From the NCBI GenBank assembly GCA_008508345.1, contig QNGE01000123.1, positions 127,599-191,598 of the forward strand: 64,000 bases of DNA, in the 5' to 3' direction. The stretch comes from Paragonimus westermani (taxonomy: Eukaryota > Platyhelminthes > Trematoda > Plagiorchiida > Troglotrematidae). Shown piece after piece: positions 1-9,840 of this stretch. Numbering within the stretch: position 1 is the stretch's first letter; every line of letters starts with the position of its first letter. The notes under the pieces are model-generated. The model was given only the letters and a program-made list of their open reading frames with translations, was not told the DNA's origin and ran no database searches. A program made the position numbers and the translations under genes.

Positions 1-200
1 CTCGTAAACTTGACCCTTCCCTCGACTTAGTGACCTTTCCTAAACCACCAATTGACTATCCACCCTGCCCCCCTAAATGCTTGATATAAAAAACCTGTTT
101 CATGTTATTGTAAATTTGGTACTGACGAGTCAATACGAAATGCTTGCATCTGCCAGTTTTCGTGTTCTAACGGTCTTGTTTGAATCGAAAATCACTGTTG
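1..200 (+). mobile_element. Penelope-like element, 3' ORF end plus terminal repeat (pLTR)
   Basis: The first 30 bases encode the last residues of a PLE polyprotein (LVNLTLPST then stop at 28-30). They match the C-terminus of the antisense PLE at 31854-32162, which ends FVNLTLPWTYDLP. After about 80 bases of non-coding sequence comes the segment 90-170, repeated with high similarity at 32241-32330 and with more decay at 9740-9830 and 39360-39440. This is the position of a PLE terminal repeat, the place where PLEs are known to carry hammerhead ribozymes. The rest of the element lies left of the window. The right boundary is uncertain; similarity to the other copies fades after about 180. Confidence 0.75.
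115..156 (+). ncRNA. Hammerhead ribozyme of PLE type, core apparently intact
   Basis: All conserved parts can be read directly. Stem I is TTGGTA (116-121) with TGCCAG (151-156), six pairs including two G-U wobbles. The CUGANGA box is CTGACGA (122-128). Stem II is a short GU/AC stem at 129-136 with a CAAU loop. The GAAA box is 137-140. Stem III is ATGC/GCAT (140-149) with a two-base loop. The cleavage triplet is ATC (148-150), so the predicted cut follows C150. The short stem II and compact stem III fit the minimal hammerheads described in Penelope-like retroelements. Its place just downstream of the PLE stop codon fits release of unit-length RNAs from tandem copies. Activity is inferred, not shown. 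Confidence 0.8.
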
Positions 201-1517
201 TCTGATTACATCCCTCACCTTCCCATAGACTTTTCAGTTAGGTCCTTTCGAAAGTAGGTATGGCGTTCGAGCTGTGTTCTTGTTAGTTCTTGTCAGCTGT
301 GAATACCCTTGCTAAATGGATGAGTCAAACTCCGGCCACTCTTTTATAAGGGAATCGACTTTGCTGTTGCGTCACTGACATCACAATAGACGCAACTGAA
401 TTACTGCATGCAATCTCAGCCACATTCGCTTGTGTGCACCGACCAAAAGTGTTATTTTTTTTTCTTCAAATTGTATTAGATTAAGGCTGTACGCAAAGTT
501 AGCCGTCCTGGTGTGAAGATTATTCAGGGTGTGAAATTATGAGTTAGTTGCTTATTAGTTTCAAGTAAACAGTGTGTTTCGTTTGGGTTATAATCTGAGC
601 GTTCGGTAAGTTGAATCTGGCAATCACGTGAATTTTTAGATTATGCAATCTTTGAGAGAAAAACGGCAAAAGTTGAATTGGTCCTCTGACTTTTGAGCGT
701 GGGATACTTCAGCAAATGTTAGTTTCGTTACTATTAAGTATGAAAGCAATTAGGAAAAAATACATAATTAACTAGAAGTAGGCCTAAATGTTAATGCTTA
801 CTGTTGACTACCGAAGGCGTGTCCAGAAAAAAACTCGTGGCAATTTTCTTTCCATTCTCAGGGATTTGCTTCTGAAAATTTACAAAAGGATTCAAGCACA
901 CCTGTCTCTCGATGTATGGCGTACATGACGTGAAACACTTTTTTCAACTTGGTCAACAAACTACACTATTGATTTGAACTGTGCCATCGCGTTTTGATCA
1001 GAGGCGAGTTTCTTCACTCTAGACTTTTTGTTTAAACTATTTTAGCTGTAACAATATCACCGTAGGGTGCAAACTAGGGCTTGAAGATATGGTTTGCCCT
1101 GGAATGAACATTCACGTATACGGTGCATCTGGTTTCAGAATTAATCGGTCTAATGTTAACGAGTGTCCAGTCAATTACTAAGCAGTAGGAAAAACGAGTC
1201 TTCCTCAACAGGAGATCAACTATAAGCCCACACTATACTTCAAACACATTAGATAAATCTACGAGTACCATTTCCGAAAATACTGGTAGCTTAGATAAAA
1301 TGTAATCAAAAAGCTTCCGTATACAAAACAACGCTGAAGAACAGAAGATACTCAGGATATTACATCGCTGGGGCAATCCAATTCTGTCGTAAGCGGGCAC
1401 GTTCAAATTTCTTTAGGAGAGATCTGAGGGAGCAAATGCTGATCGGAAATTCTAAGTAGTAAGAGTATAAAAGATCTGCAGCCACCCAGTGACGAGTATA
1501 TCCAGAAATCCAGAAAC
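201..1517. other. Unassigned stretch
   Basis: No recognisable gene, RNA or repeat family was found. Open frames are short and interrupted on both strands. Confidence 0.5.
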
Positions 1518-1655
1518 CAACTTGAAAACAAACCAAATCCCCGACTACTCATCAATAATCTAAAATATCGCCTTGCCGGGTTTGATGAGATCAGTGATCT
1601 CGACCTGTCTCGGAAGNGATCAAATGTGAGTGATGGTCAACTTGAAAATAAAAAT
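1518..1655 (+). mobile_element. Hammerhead SINE, internally collapsed copy with an assembly N
   Basis: The SINE tail (1518-1558, ending in GACTACTCATCAATAA) is followed by the 5' module of the same family (1559-1616, containing CTTGCCGGGTTTGATGAG and CTGTCTCGGAAG). After the single N at 1617 the sequence resumes in the tail (GATCAAATGTGAGTGATGG, 1618 on). In the full copy at 7990-8405 these two points lie roughly 300 bases apart. The tRNA-like head and the ribozyme are therefore missing here. The tail-module-tail order matches the copy at 50950-51419. Confidence 0.7.
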
Positions 1656-3635
1656 ATTGATCTAAAACAATTATTCCGTCAGCCATTTCACTAAGGCAGA
1701 AAAATAGCATGTAACTTATGTCAACATTTCAAGTTTATCATGTCAACCATTGACTAAGCCACTGTGAATAAAGACGTAAGCGTGGACAACAGACAACGCT
1801 TGAACGGGAAGAAACAAGTCAGATCAAATCAGGAAACCGCATTAGACAACTCAGGGAAGAAATATCCAGCATCTACACATCCACCTATTCAAAAGACGAA
1901 ATGAATAACAAAATCTTCAACAAAATTTTCTATCAATTCTTTGACAGAATTGTCGGATTATTATTAATAATAGTAGAAGTATAAATTAACGGACTGTTTG
2001 CACGCATTAGTAAGTGATCAAAATATGGCCCAGTTGAGGATGTGAATATATACATAAACAGAAGGGTCAGAAAGATTGGAATGATCGGAAGAGGACAAAA
2101 CGATGGAGGAAAATGTTTTACTAGCTAGAATGTTGAACTGTCATAGGCTTGAAAAGGATGTCAGGGGAGAACTATGAAGCGTGAATCTTCTCACCATAAT
2201 GAAATCGTTGTTAACGCAAAGGTACCACGTCACTATGTGGCTTAGCATGATGCCTAAACATTTAGTAGACTGAAATCCAGGAGAAAGGTTCTTTTCAATT
2301 TGTATTTGAGGCGGACACCAAAAGCCTGCTTTTAGGCAAAAAAGATGAAACATCAGTGCAGTTAACGGTATTGAGCGGTTAGGCGCACAAGTTAAGGCAA
2401 CTAATCAACTGTGTAATGTCATTCTACAAGTCAAGGGAGCAGAATGCCTACGAAAGTTTCATGCCAAATATTGCATCAACTGCACGAATTAGCAAAACGG
2501 ACTCTTGAAAATAAGCATAAAGTTCACAAAAAGGTTGAGGAAAAGTGGAAGATTAATTGGTTCTTGGGAACCAACCGAATTCCTGGCCAGTGTGAATGAT
2601 TGTTGGCCAATTGATCCTGTAAGCTGGAAACCTCTCGAAAAATAATCAACAAGCAATATCATGAGGGGCGACTAAATATGATGTCTTTTAACACATCAGA
2701 AGCGTACTAACAATGAAATGAAATATATTGCTGTGACCGGGAAGACGAAAGTGGACTGTCCCATATATTTGTTATTTGGCAGTGACAGAACTTAGCAGCA
2801 CTGAAGTATGTGTGTAAGGTGCAATCGAAATTAGCAAGCGCGTATGGAATTAATTTGAAGTGTACAAAAAACGTGCTCTCGTGCTGTTGGCAATACTTCG
2901 GTTTTCGTTTGTGTAAGTCACGCATGCGGCTTTCTGCGCCTCCGGCTTTTTTTTTCAATCTGACTCCTTTCATGGGACGATCACTGGAGCCCCTATTTCT
3001 GAAGAAAGCCGTTCCGCAATGTTTCAACTTTGTCCAAAGTTGATTCACGAGTTTGAAGGGTAATCAAGTAAAAACAGCCGCCTTGTATATTACACACGCA
3101 TTTAGTTGAAATTTTATTACGCTGTTAGTCAGTACCGGCCTGATGGTTTCAGCTGCCGGATTTACTCATTGAAAGCATCTGCATCTGAGCGGCAATAGCC
3201 GACTTAGCCATCCCGCTTTGTCATTTTCGAGTTGCATCATTTGCTCATATGTAGATTTGCATTCATTATGGGAAGGAGTTGTCAACTGTAGAAGGTTGAT
3301 TCATACTCAGGTGACGAAGTAAAGTTTAGTTGACTTTTAAACTTAGGGTTTAAGTCCGCAACGTAGGGCGATTTTTGCATGAGATTGCTAATACTAATTT
3401 GGTACCTCGCATTCCAGGTTTCGTAGCAACTTTTGTTGCAGAAGAGGCTTTGAGGGTACGCAGTCGTGAAGCGATGTGATTCATTCATGACTGCTGGTGA
3501 AGGCGATTTCACTAGTATACAGCTATTTGCTGCTCAACAGTTATAGAAGAACTAGCAATGCCTGGTAATGTCGATTCTTAGCTGGGTTATTGGGCCCGAG
3601 AAACTCAGAAAACTAATAGTCTAAGTGGCATTATT
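1656..3635. other. Unassigned stretch
   Basis: Contains only short open frames, such as 2707-3048 (-) and 3282-3512 (-), without recognisable domains. Nothing else was identified. Confidence 0.4.
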
Positions 3636-3790
3636 CGAATCAAACGTTAGTTTGAAACTCCTATGTATAATCCCACTCTTTGCATTCGGATAGACTTTTA
3701 AACCGGCCTCTCGAGAGAGAAGCGCTAGACTCTTTTCTCTCTTGTTATGGCTTGTCAGTAGAGCATATCAATGGCACGGACGTTACTCAT
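3636..3790 (-). mobile_element. Hammerhead SINE copy D (antisense, decayed)
   Basis: Read on the minus strand, this is the ribozyme and tail part of the SINE. The ribozyme remnant lies at 3722-3764: stem I GCTCTA/TAGCGC, box CTGACAA (G of the GA changed), GAAA kept, triplet GTC kept, stem II no longer paired. The tail follows with the family pattern of Cys/Arg-rich-looking CTCTCGAGAGG and AGTCTATCCGAATGC. It stands head-to-head with copy C, about 40 bases away. The ribozyme is predicted to be inactive because of the core change and lost stem II. Confidence 0.65.
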
Positions 3791-3827
3791 AAGCTGAGAC
3801 TGTTGAGATTTCAGGTAGGCTAGTTTA

Positions 3828-4060
3828 TTCGTGTCTAACCGGAGGTCAGTGGCACAGGTGTCAACAAGGTTGCCTCATGAAAGTATGGACGGAGTTCTCG
3901 TCCCGGTTGTGACAAAAATATACACTACTGACGAGCTCTAACAAGAACGAAACTGGAGTTTAGTGCTTCTTTTCAAAAGAAGCTAGATGGAATGTCTATC
4001 TGATTGTGAAGGCTGTGGCCAAATGTGTGATGTTCAACTTGAAATTGGTCAACTCCCCTA
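3828..4060 (+). mobile_element. Hammerhead SINE copy C (tRNA-like head, ribozyme, tail)
   Basis: The head is aligned with the two long copies at 8162 and 51172. It has the family motif GTCTAA, an A-box-like TGGCACAGGTG (3849-3859) and a B-box-like GTTCTCGTCCC (3894-3904), both drifted from the Pol III consensus. The ribozyme follows at 3922-3966 and the tail at 3967-4060. The family design, a Pol III promoter followed by a hammerhead, is that of the Smalpha repeats of schistosomes. This copy lacks the extra 5' module seen at 7990 and 50986. Confidence 0.75.
3922..3966 (+). ncRNA. Hammerhead ribozyme of SINE copy C, all core boxes present
   Basis: Stem I pairs CACTA (3923-3927) with TAGTG (3961-3965). 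The first box is CTGACGA (3928-3934). Stem II is GCTCT/AGAAC (3935-3948) with an AACA loop and one C-A mismatch. The GAAA box is 3949-3952. Stem III is the minimal A-U, C-G stem with a TGGA loop (3952-3959). The cleavage triplet is GTT (3958-3960), allowed by the NUH rule but usually slower than GUC. It is the only SINE copy here with both boxes unchanged. Self-cleavage is plausible but weakened by the mismatch and the tiny stem III. Confidence 0.65.
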
Positions 4061-7000
4061 CCGCTTATAAGCAGTTTTAATTTATTAAAAGACAGCGGCC
4101 TTTTTATAAACAACCAACAGTTTTTACTCTACCAGTTTCTATCGGGCTGCAAGCAGTGTACATTTATTTCGCCCGTTCTTTGTTATGCTACATGGAGTAG
4201 AACTAAACAAATGGGTCTTTCATATCCGGAACACTTTCACATAACCTGTGTTATTCTCTAGTTCTTACAGGCAATTTGCAGACTGGCTATATTAGGGGTA
4301 ATACTAGTAGTGGAAATAACTGGAAAAAAAAATTTTGTCAGACGTTCTGAACAACGGAAATATTGTATAAAACCGTTCGTCAAAATTGCGTTAAGTTAAT
4401 CTATATTTACGATTAAACTTTAACGCTTCTTACAGGTTTATTGTTCTTCTGAACACATCAGTATCACGTCTTCGTATTTATGGAATTGAATGACCCGGTT
4501 ATTTCGTAGAATATGTTTATAATATTCAGAGAGGTGTAGGGATAATGAAGTTGTAAGGCGTGTATCAAGCAGAATAAGATGATTCGTAATAGAGTTTTAC
4601 TAGTGGCATCGAACGGTACTGTTTTTGGCTATACAACAAAGGACCCTTCATAGATAAGCCTTACTCCGTTTGTGTACTCCCTAGTAAATAGAATAATGCA
4701 GACTGATTGTAACCGAAGACGTTTTGTGCAAACAAAATTTGATTGGCTCCAGCTAGACCCGATACATCTCGTGGTTTCTTAAAAGAAGCGGAGATAATAA
4801 ATTACGAAGTCATAAAATGTGTTAGAATTCAAGGTTCTACGCAACCTTTCCGAAAAACTGTTAACCTCCTGATTCGGGCAGAACAAGACGAAATGTTAGA
4901 GGTTTACTGTAATCAAACTGGTTCCGTACATAAATAACTAATGTTTGATAGAATTTACAACTTAGGGCCAAGTGAAATATGTTCACGAGAACTGTCATCA
5001 TGTATTGGTCAATAATCAATCAATAATGTCGTAGCCCATATCACTATGTGAGGCGGCACATGACATACAGTGGATTTTCAAGTAGGAATCTGTAATATCA
5101 TGTTAGAGTATGCTACATTCAACATTGTGGTAAATGTATGGTCGATATTTAATGCAGTAAAATCAGGAAGATATATGAAGGACCAACAGTATGATAAATT
5201 GGTCAGTTAGAAATCGGCAAGAGAACAGCCGAAGCTGACAACGTAAGGGACGTCATTCGTGACTTGATGGCATAGTGGGTGGCGTCGTGAAGCCAAATGT
5301 TACTGTTCGGAGATTCGAGGTTCCCGATAAGCGTTTTGTCAGTGCACCATCATTTTCACCTAAGTTTCGTTTATTATGACCAAAATCAACAGTCCTGTAG
5401 AGACCCAAACTCTTTAGCTGTTGTTGTGACCAACTGTGTGCTATTCTTAATACAGGTGTTACTGAAATGTTTGTATACCAACACGTTTAAGTAAGCACAT
5501 TTGTAAGTAATCTGGTGACTAGACATTCTAGGCTTGTAAATTGTATCTTTTCCACCCCAACCCAATCGATTGAAGGACAATCACGTTTGCTCCTATCATT
5601 GTACAGTCAGACTTTAGCTATTACTATATGGCAGATGTTCGTAGACTTGCACCAACATTTTGGCATTCTATTTTTCTGCCACGGATATCAGGTAAAAATT
5701 TGTGTACTACATAATTCCACTTAGCCTTTGCTCTTTGTTTGAACAACCTAGTTTAATGGACTTTGTATGTTATTCAGTGTTTCTTACGCTTACTGGACAT
5801 GGGTTGACAAGATTATCGTTACCCAAAGGCTTCGTTGGGTTGAAAGCAGTTTGAGGTATGAAGTCATGGGGAGAAAGTTGAGAATTTTGTCATATTTACT
5901 TTGTGCAAATGTAATACTGATCGCCGTAAGAAGGACAGTTTTCTAGATGACTGCCACACATTCTTTCAGTGCGTACCCCGTTGAAACCTGTCCATTCATA
6001 ATCATTTGATCATTCCAGTATTGTATCCGTATGAGGGAGGAGCCACATAAACAAAGGTGTGGTTTTCCAGAAACATTGATCTAGTGACGTTAAGTCAAAA
6101 ATATTGGTCAACAACCTAAGTGACTCGGACGAATTTTCAAAAAGGTTGTCTTTAATTTATCACACTACAGCTCTTTAACTTTCATTGTAATGAGCTGGAA
6201 GCAAAAACGAGAAGTGAATATTTGGTATGAGTTCCATGAATCTGATCGATGACGCCAAATGTAGGTTGCGTAGAACCTTACACTCACCTGTGGCTGGCTG
6301 CAATTTTTCTTCAGTCGTAATACTCTGGACTAAGGCGTTTTCCTAAACTTGGCGTCACTACGAATGTCATACTCAATACTCCCATAGTCTCATTTGTTCA
6401 CTCCGTATATGAGGTATAACAAAAGAAGTATAAACTCGCTGTGAATGAAGACAACTGTTCACAATCTTCCAACCTGTGTATACACGTATTATACAATTTA
6501 GTTAACAGTGTTATGATACCAGTTGCAGTTCACAACAAATGTAAAGAAGAAGATTGAATGCAGACGGCTAAATGAGGACAACAGAATGCACTTTGTGAAG
6601 CTGACTTCCTTGATGAATGTAAAAATATACAGTTTGATCTGTCAGCGATTACAGCTAGTTAGGTTATTCACTTCAAAATCAATAGATGTCGAGTTCATTT
6701 GGCCGGACAGTTGGGGTGTGGTAAGTTACGTTAACACACGCTAATATATATATATATATATACCAGTGAGATAAACACAATTTAGTTCCATAAAAATTGT
6801 CCACATACGTGGATACAGCTCGAAACAACTTTATAAACTCAAAATTTTTTCGTTCACTCACTGAAACTGTTGTAGCCATCGGTTAACCTATGTGATAAAG
6901 GTTAACGCCTATCACTGTCTGTCAAACAACTGGCTGGAAGTATTTACGCAGACTAAGCTTCTGATTAGCTGTCATTTTGTATCAGTATGTTGTACCGTAG

Positions 7001-7257
7001 TGACCCGATAAAAGTGTACGGAGAACAAATATACGAATTCATTCTCAAGTAAACCAGAAGGATGATATCGCGAAAACATTTGGCTTTATCGACGTGACTT
7101 AACCTAATCCTAACTTATTATGTAGTCCACAGCATAAATTCGGGGAAAACAGTGCAGAGAGTGGTGAAATTGTCATCCTGCGCTTCCGCTGTCAAAAACT
7201 GAATAAACAATATTGATGTATCGCGTGATAGTGTTGGTAAATTAGAAGTGATCCAGC
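4061..7257. other. Unassigned stretch with an AT microsatellite
   Basis: An uninterrupted AT dinucleotide run of about 19 bases lies at 6744-6762. Otherwise there are only chance-length open frames. No domains or repeats were recognised. Confidence 0.45.
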
Positions 7258-7370
7258 TGCTTCGTAGCTCAGCTGTTGAAGATTTCAGCGCATTTTGAGC
7301 ACACTGTTTTTGATGCCCGTTTGAATTCAGTCGAACTTCAGTTTTTTTGCAATTCGTTGTCTTCCATAGG
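7258..7370 (+). repeat. tRNA-derived SINE of a second family, relic
   Basis: The sequence begins with TTCGTAGCTCAGCTG, an A-box pattern. About 50 bases later comes CGTTTGAATTCAGTCG, a degenerate B box. The copy aligns over about 110 bases with 56526-56640. The tRNA cloverleaf does not fold, so this is a retroposed relic rather than a tRNA gene. The family is distinct from the hammerhead SINE. Confidence 0.55.
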
Positions 7371-7857
7371 ATTATTGTCACCTCAAACAGTCAAAATTGA
7401 CGAATTTTCAAAAGGTGGCAAATTTTGTAGTTTGACCGTGTTCACATGATTCTTATAGAAAATTTGAGTCGAAGAGACGACAGGTATATTCACTGCTGGC
7501 CTTACACTATTTCGCTCACCCTACTCCATTAACATTGTAACCTCTTTCGAAACCTAGCTTTGTGTTCGGCAGGTGAAGACCTATAATCACTGCCAGCTTC
7601 CGATGACCGTACGCTGGTTCTACAGATTCAAAGTGTGGAAACTGCTTTATTTTATACTAGAATGGTAGTCTCTACGTACCCTTAATGCACACAGCTGAAA
7701 AAAACTCGTAACAGACTTAATGTTGGGGCTAAAATAATATATAATTGGGGTGAAACAAATACTCATCTAGACATCCTCCGTAATACCCCACTGAAAAAAA
7801 GTGTGTTATAATCTTGATTAGCTTCAAACAAATCCAGATTTGGTTGCTAAACAATTC

Positions 7858-7990
7858 ATTGGTCTTCAAGTTGACCATCATTCACAGTTGATCGCAGCAT
7901 TCGCGGTCAGATAGACTTTCCAGGCAGCCTCTTTCGAAACAAAGCACCAGACTCGAGTTTAGCTATAATTAGAGCTCGTCAGTAATGCCT
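7858..7990 (-). mobile_element. Hammerhead SINE copy E (antisense, ribozyme and tail)
   Basis: On the minus strand the ribozyme (7944-7988) is followed by the family tail down to 7858 (GGTCAACTTGAA). The ribozyme has CTGACGA and the stem III and GTC triplet intact, but GAAA is TAAA and stem II has one mismatch. Its head is cut at 7990, where the sequence passes into the 5' module of sense copy A. The heptamer CCTTGCC is shared by the antisense head and that module, suggesting a microhomology junction. Confidence 0.7.
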
Positions 7991-8405
7991 ATCCTTGCCG
8001 GGTTTGATGAGATCAGTGATCTCGACCTGTCTCGGAAGTCCTAATCGCGGGGTTATCGATTGGAGTTAACAGGCAGTAACTGTGTCTCCTCTCGAGACGA
8101 TCGGGCAACCTGATCATTGCTCACAAGCGAGAGTGGTTGAGCGTTCACATTTGATGATCCGGTCGTGTCTAATGTGAGGTCAATGGCGCAGTGGTTCACA
8201 CGGTTGCCTCCTGATTCGAATGGCCGCAGTTCAAATCCCGGCCGTGGCAAGGATATGCACTACTGAGAGCTCTGATGAGAGCGAAACTCGAGTCTAGTGC
8301 TTCTTTTCGAAAGAGGCTGGCTGGAAAGTGTATCTGAATGCGAAGGCTGCGATCAAATGTGAGTGATGGTCAACTCGAAAATGAACGAAATCCCCGACCA
8401 CTCAT
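7991..8405 (+). mobile_element. Hammerhead SINE copy A (5' module, tRNA-like head, ribozyme, tail)
   Basis: This is one of two long copies. A 5' module (7991-8161) has no recognised function and contains the near-palindrome GAGATCAGTGATCTC. The tRNA-like head carries an exact A-box pattern TGGCGCAGTGG (8184-8194) and a B-box pattern GTTCAAATCCC (8229-8239), so internal Pol III transcription is likely for the family. The ribozyme lies at 8257-8300 and the tail ends near 8405. It encodes no protein, so mobility would need the reverse transcriptase of a LINE such as the RTE or CR1 elements in this window. Confidence 0.8.
8257..8300 (+). ncRNA. Hammerhead ribozyme of copy A, one core base deleted
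   Basis: Stem I (GCACTA/TAGTGC) is perfect. Stem II (GCTCT/AGAGC, loop GATG) is perfect. GAAA (8283-8286), the TCGA loop of stem III and the GTC triplet (8292-8294) are intact. The first box reads CTGA-GA at 8263-8268, one base short of CUGANGA. That gap in the catalytic core should abolish or strongly reduce cleavage. Confidence 0.75.
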
Positions 8406-9484
8406 TAGTAATTGATTGATTGGGGTTTACTTTCCTTTTCGTAAGCCGTCGTCTTGTTCCTGATAACTAGTGCATCTAACAGTAAGGTCTTGCTAGGCAA
8501 CCTGTCATTCTATCCAAATGTCTTGGTCTGTGAAATCGCGCCAGACAAACTAAATATAGACCTGGGTCGAATTATGGATATTCAATCGAAGTAACCTGAC
8601 AGCCCTCATAAAGTCATCTTAATAGATAATCGATGCTGGTCAGCTAGCCTAACTCTGTGCTGTGTAAGTTGCTTAACTTGACGTTTGATACGTAAACAGT
8701 TCATTTTTATTGTCCACTCGAACTTGAAAAACAGCCTGAATTAAGGTTTAGTTGATATGAATTGAGGTAGAATTTTTCGGTGGTTGATTGAGAGGTACGC
8801 GATTAAAGTAGTGCATGTAATTAATATTACGGACAGAAAGTGATGGAGAAGTAAAACAAACTGGATTTTTCCTTGTGTTTGGTCACGGATGATCACCATT
8901 CCTAAGGTATGAACCTGGTCCTCGAAATTGGAGCCAACATTCATCAGACCCAAACAATGCGATGATCACCCAGCAATCGTTTCTTATCTCATCCAAGGTG
9001 TATGTGAAATATAGAAACCAGTCCACAATATGTTGACAGCTGGATGCGGAATAAGAAGTTTAAACATATCCGCATACTTGTTGACTGAAAGTCAGATTGT
9101 GTCAACTGTCTCAGAAATATATCGTAGTGGGGTTCCGAATGAACAAGTTAGGTTGATGACTTGACCTATGGTCAGAATGTCTATATACTGCGTACACTGA
9201 TTTGTTTACTCATTTCATCAACATTGTCATCCTTCGGTAACGCGGATTTCTACATTCGTACGGGCGTTCTTTCATTTCGGGGATCAAGAATATCTGGGAT
9301 CTACCTAAGTGAATTTCTGCGTAGCCACTTATAAATCCGTGGACACAATTTGAGGCGGCACCGGCAGACAGAGAAAATCACATTGGCTGAACCTAAGTAA
9401 GCATTCTCTCCGGAGCAAGGTAGTATCTACCCAAAACGGTGCACAAGTTCGTTTTAGTGAAGAACGGCAGCGCCGTTGAAACGA
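8406..9484. other. Unassigned stretch
   Basis: No supported gene or repeat. The sequence following the SINE (8409-8425) is a short GATT-rich run. Confidence 0.45.
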
Positions 9485-9840
9485 CCAAACAACCCAATGT
9501 CCTCAGTCGCTGGACGTGTCATGATCACAAGTTAACTTACCGTCCCAGTATGTGCATTCAGCATTCTAATGCGCCGTTCAGCTGCAACATTCTTATGATT
9601 TGCTAGTGTTACCGTAATTAGTCCGTTAAAATCGGTCTAGTACGTTAATAAAAAACTGTTCATGAAATTGACCATACTCTAGACATGGTGATCTTTCCTG
9701 TCTCACTGACTGACCACCACTTTCATAACTGTTTGATATAACAAACGATTCCTGTTATAACTTTGTTTCTGATAAGCCAGTACTAAATGCTAACATCTAT
9801 CACTCCGTATTCTGATTGTTTCGTTCGAACTTCAGAAGGG
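9485..9840 (+). mobile_element. Penelope-like element relic (endonuclease tail and pLTR)
   Basis: The segment aligns in order with the sense strand of the PLE tails elsewhere: a TCCTCAGTCGCTGGACG motif (9497 on), a CATGAAATTGACC motif near the stop region (9660 on), then the pLTR. The hammerhead remnant lies at 9762-9803, with CTGATAA for CUGANGA and TAAA for GAAA; the ATC triplet remains. No reading frame survives. The copy is old and both ribozyme boxes are damaged. Confidence 0.5.

Noticed and set aside
7991..8045. Possible second ribozyme in the SINE 5' module (TTGATGAGATCAGTGATC)
   Set aside because: The stem-like GATC pair is present but the GAAA box is missing and the first box lacks its C; no cleavage triplet with stem I.
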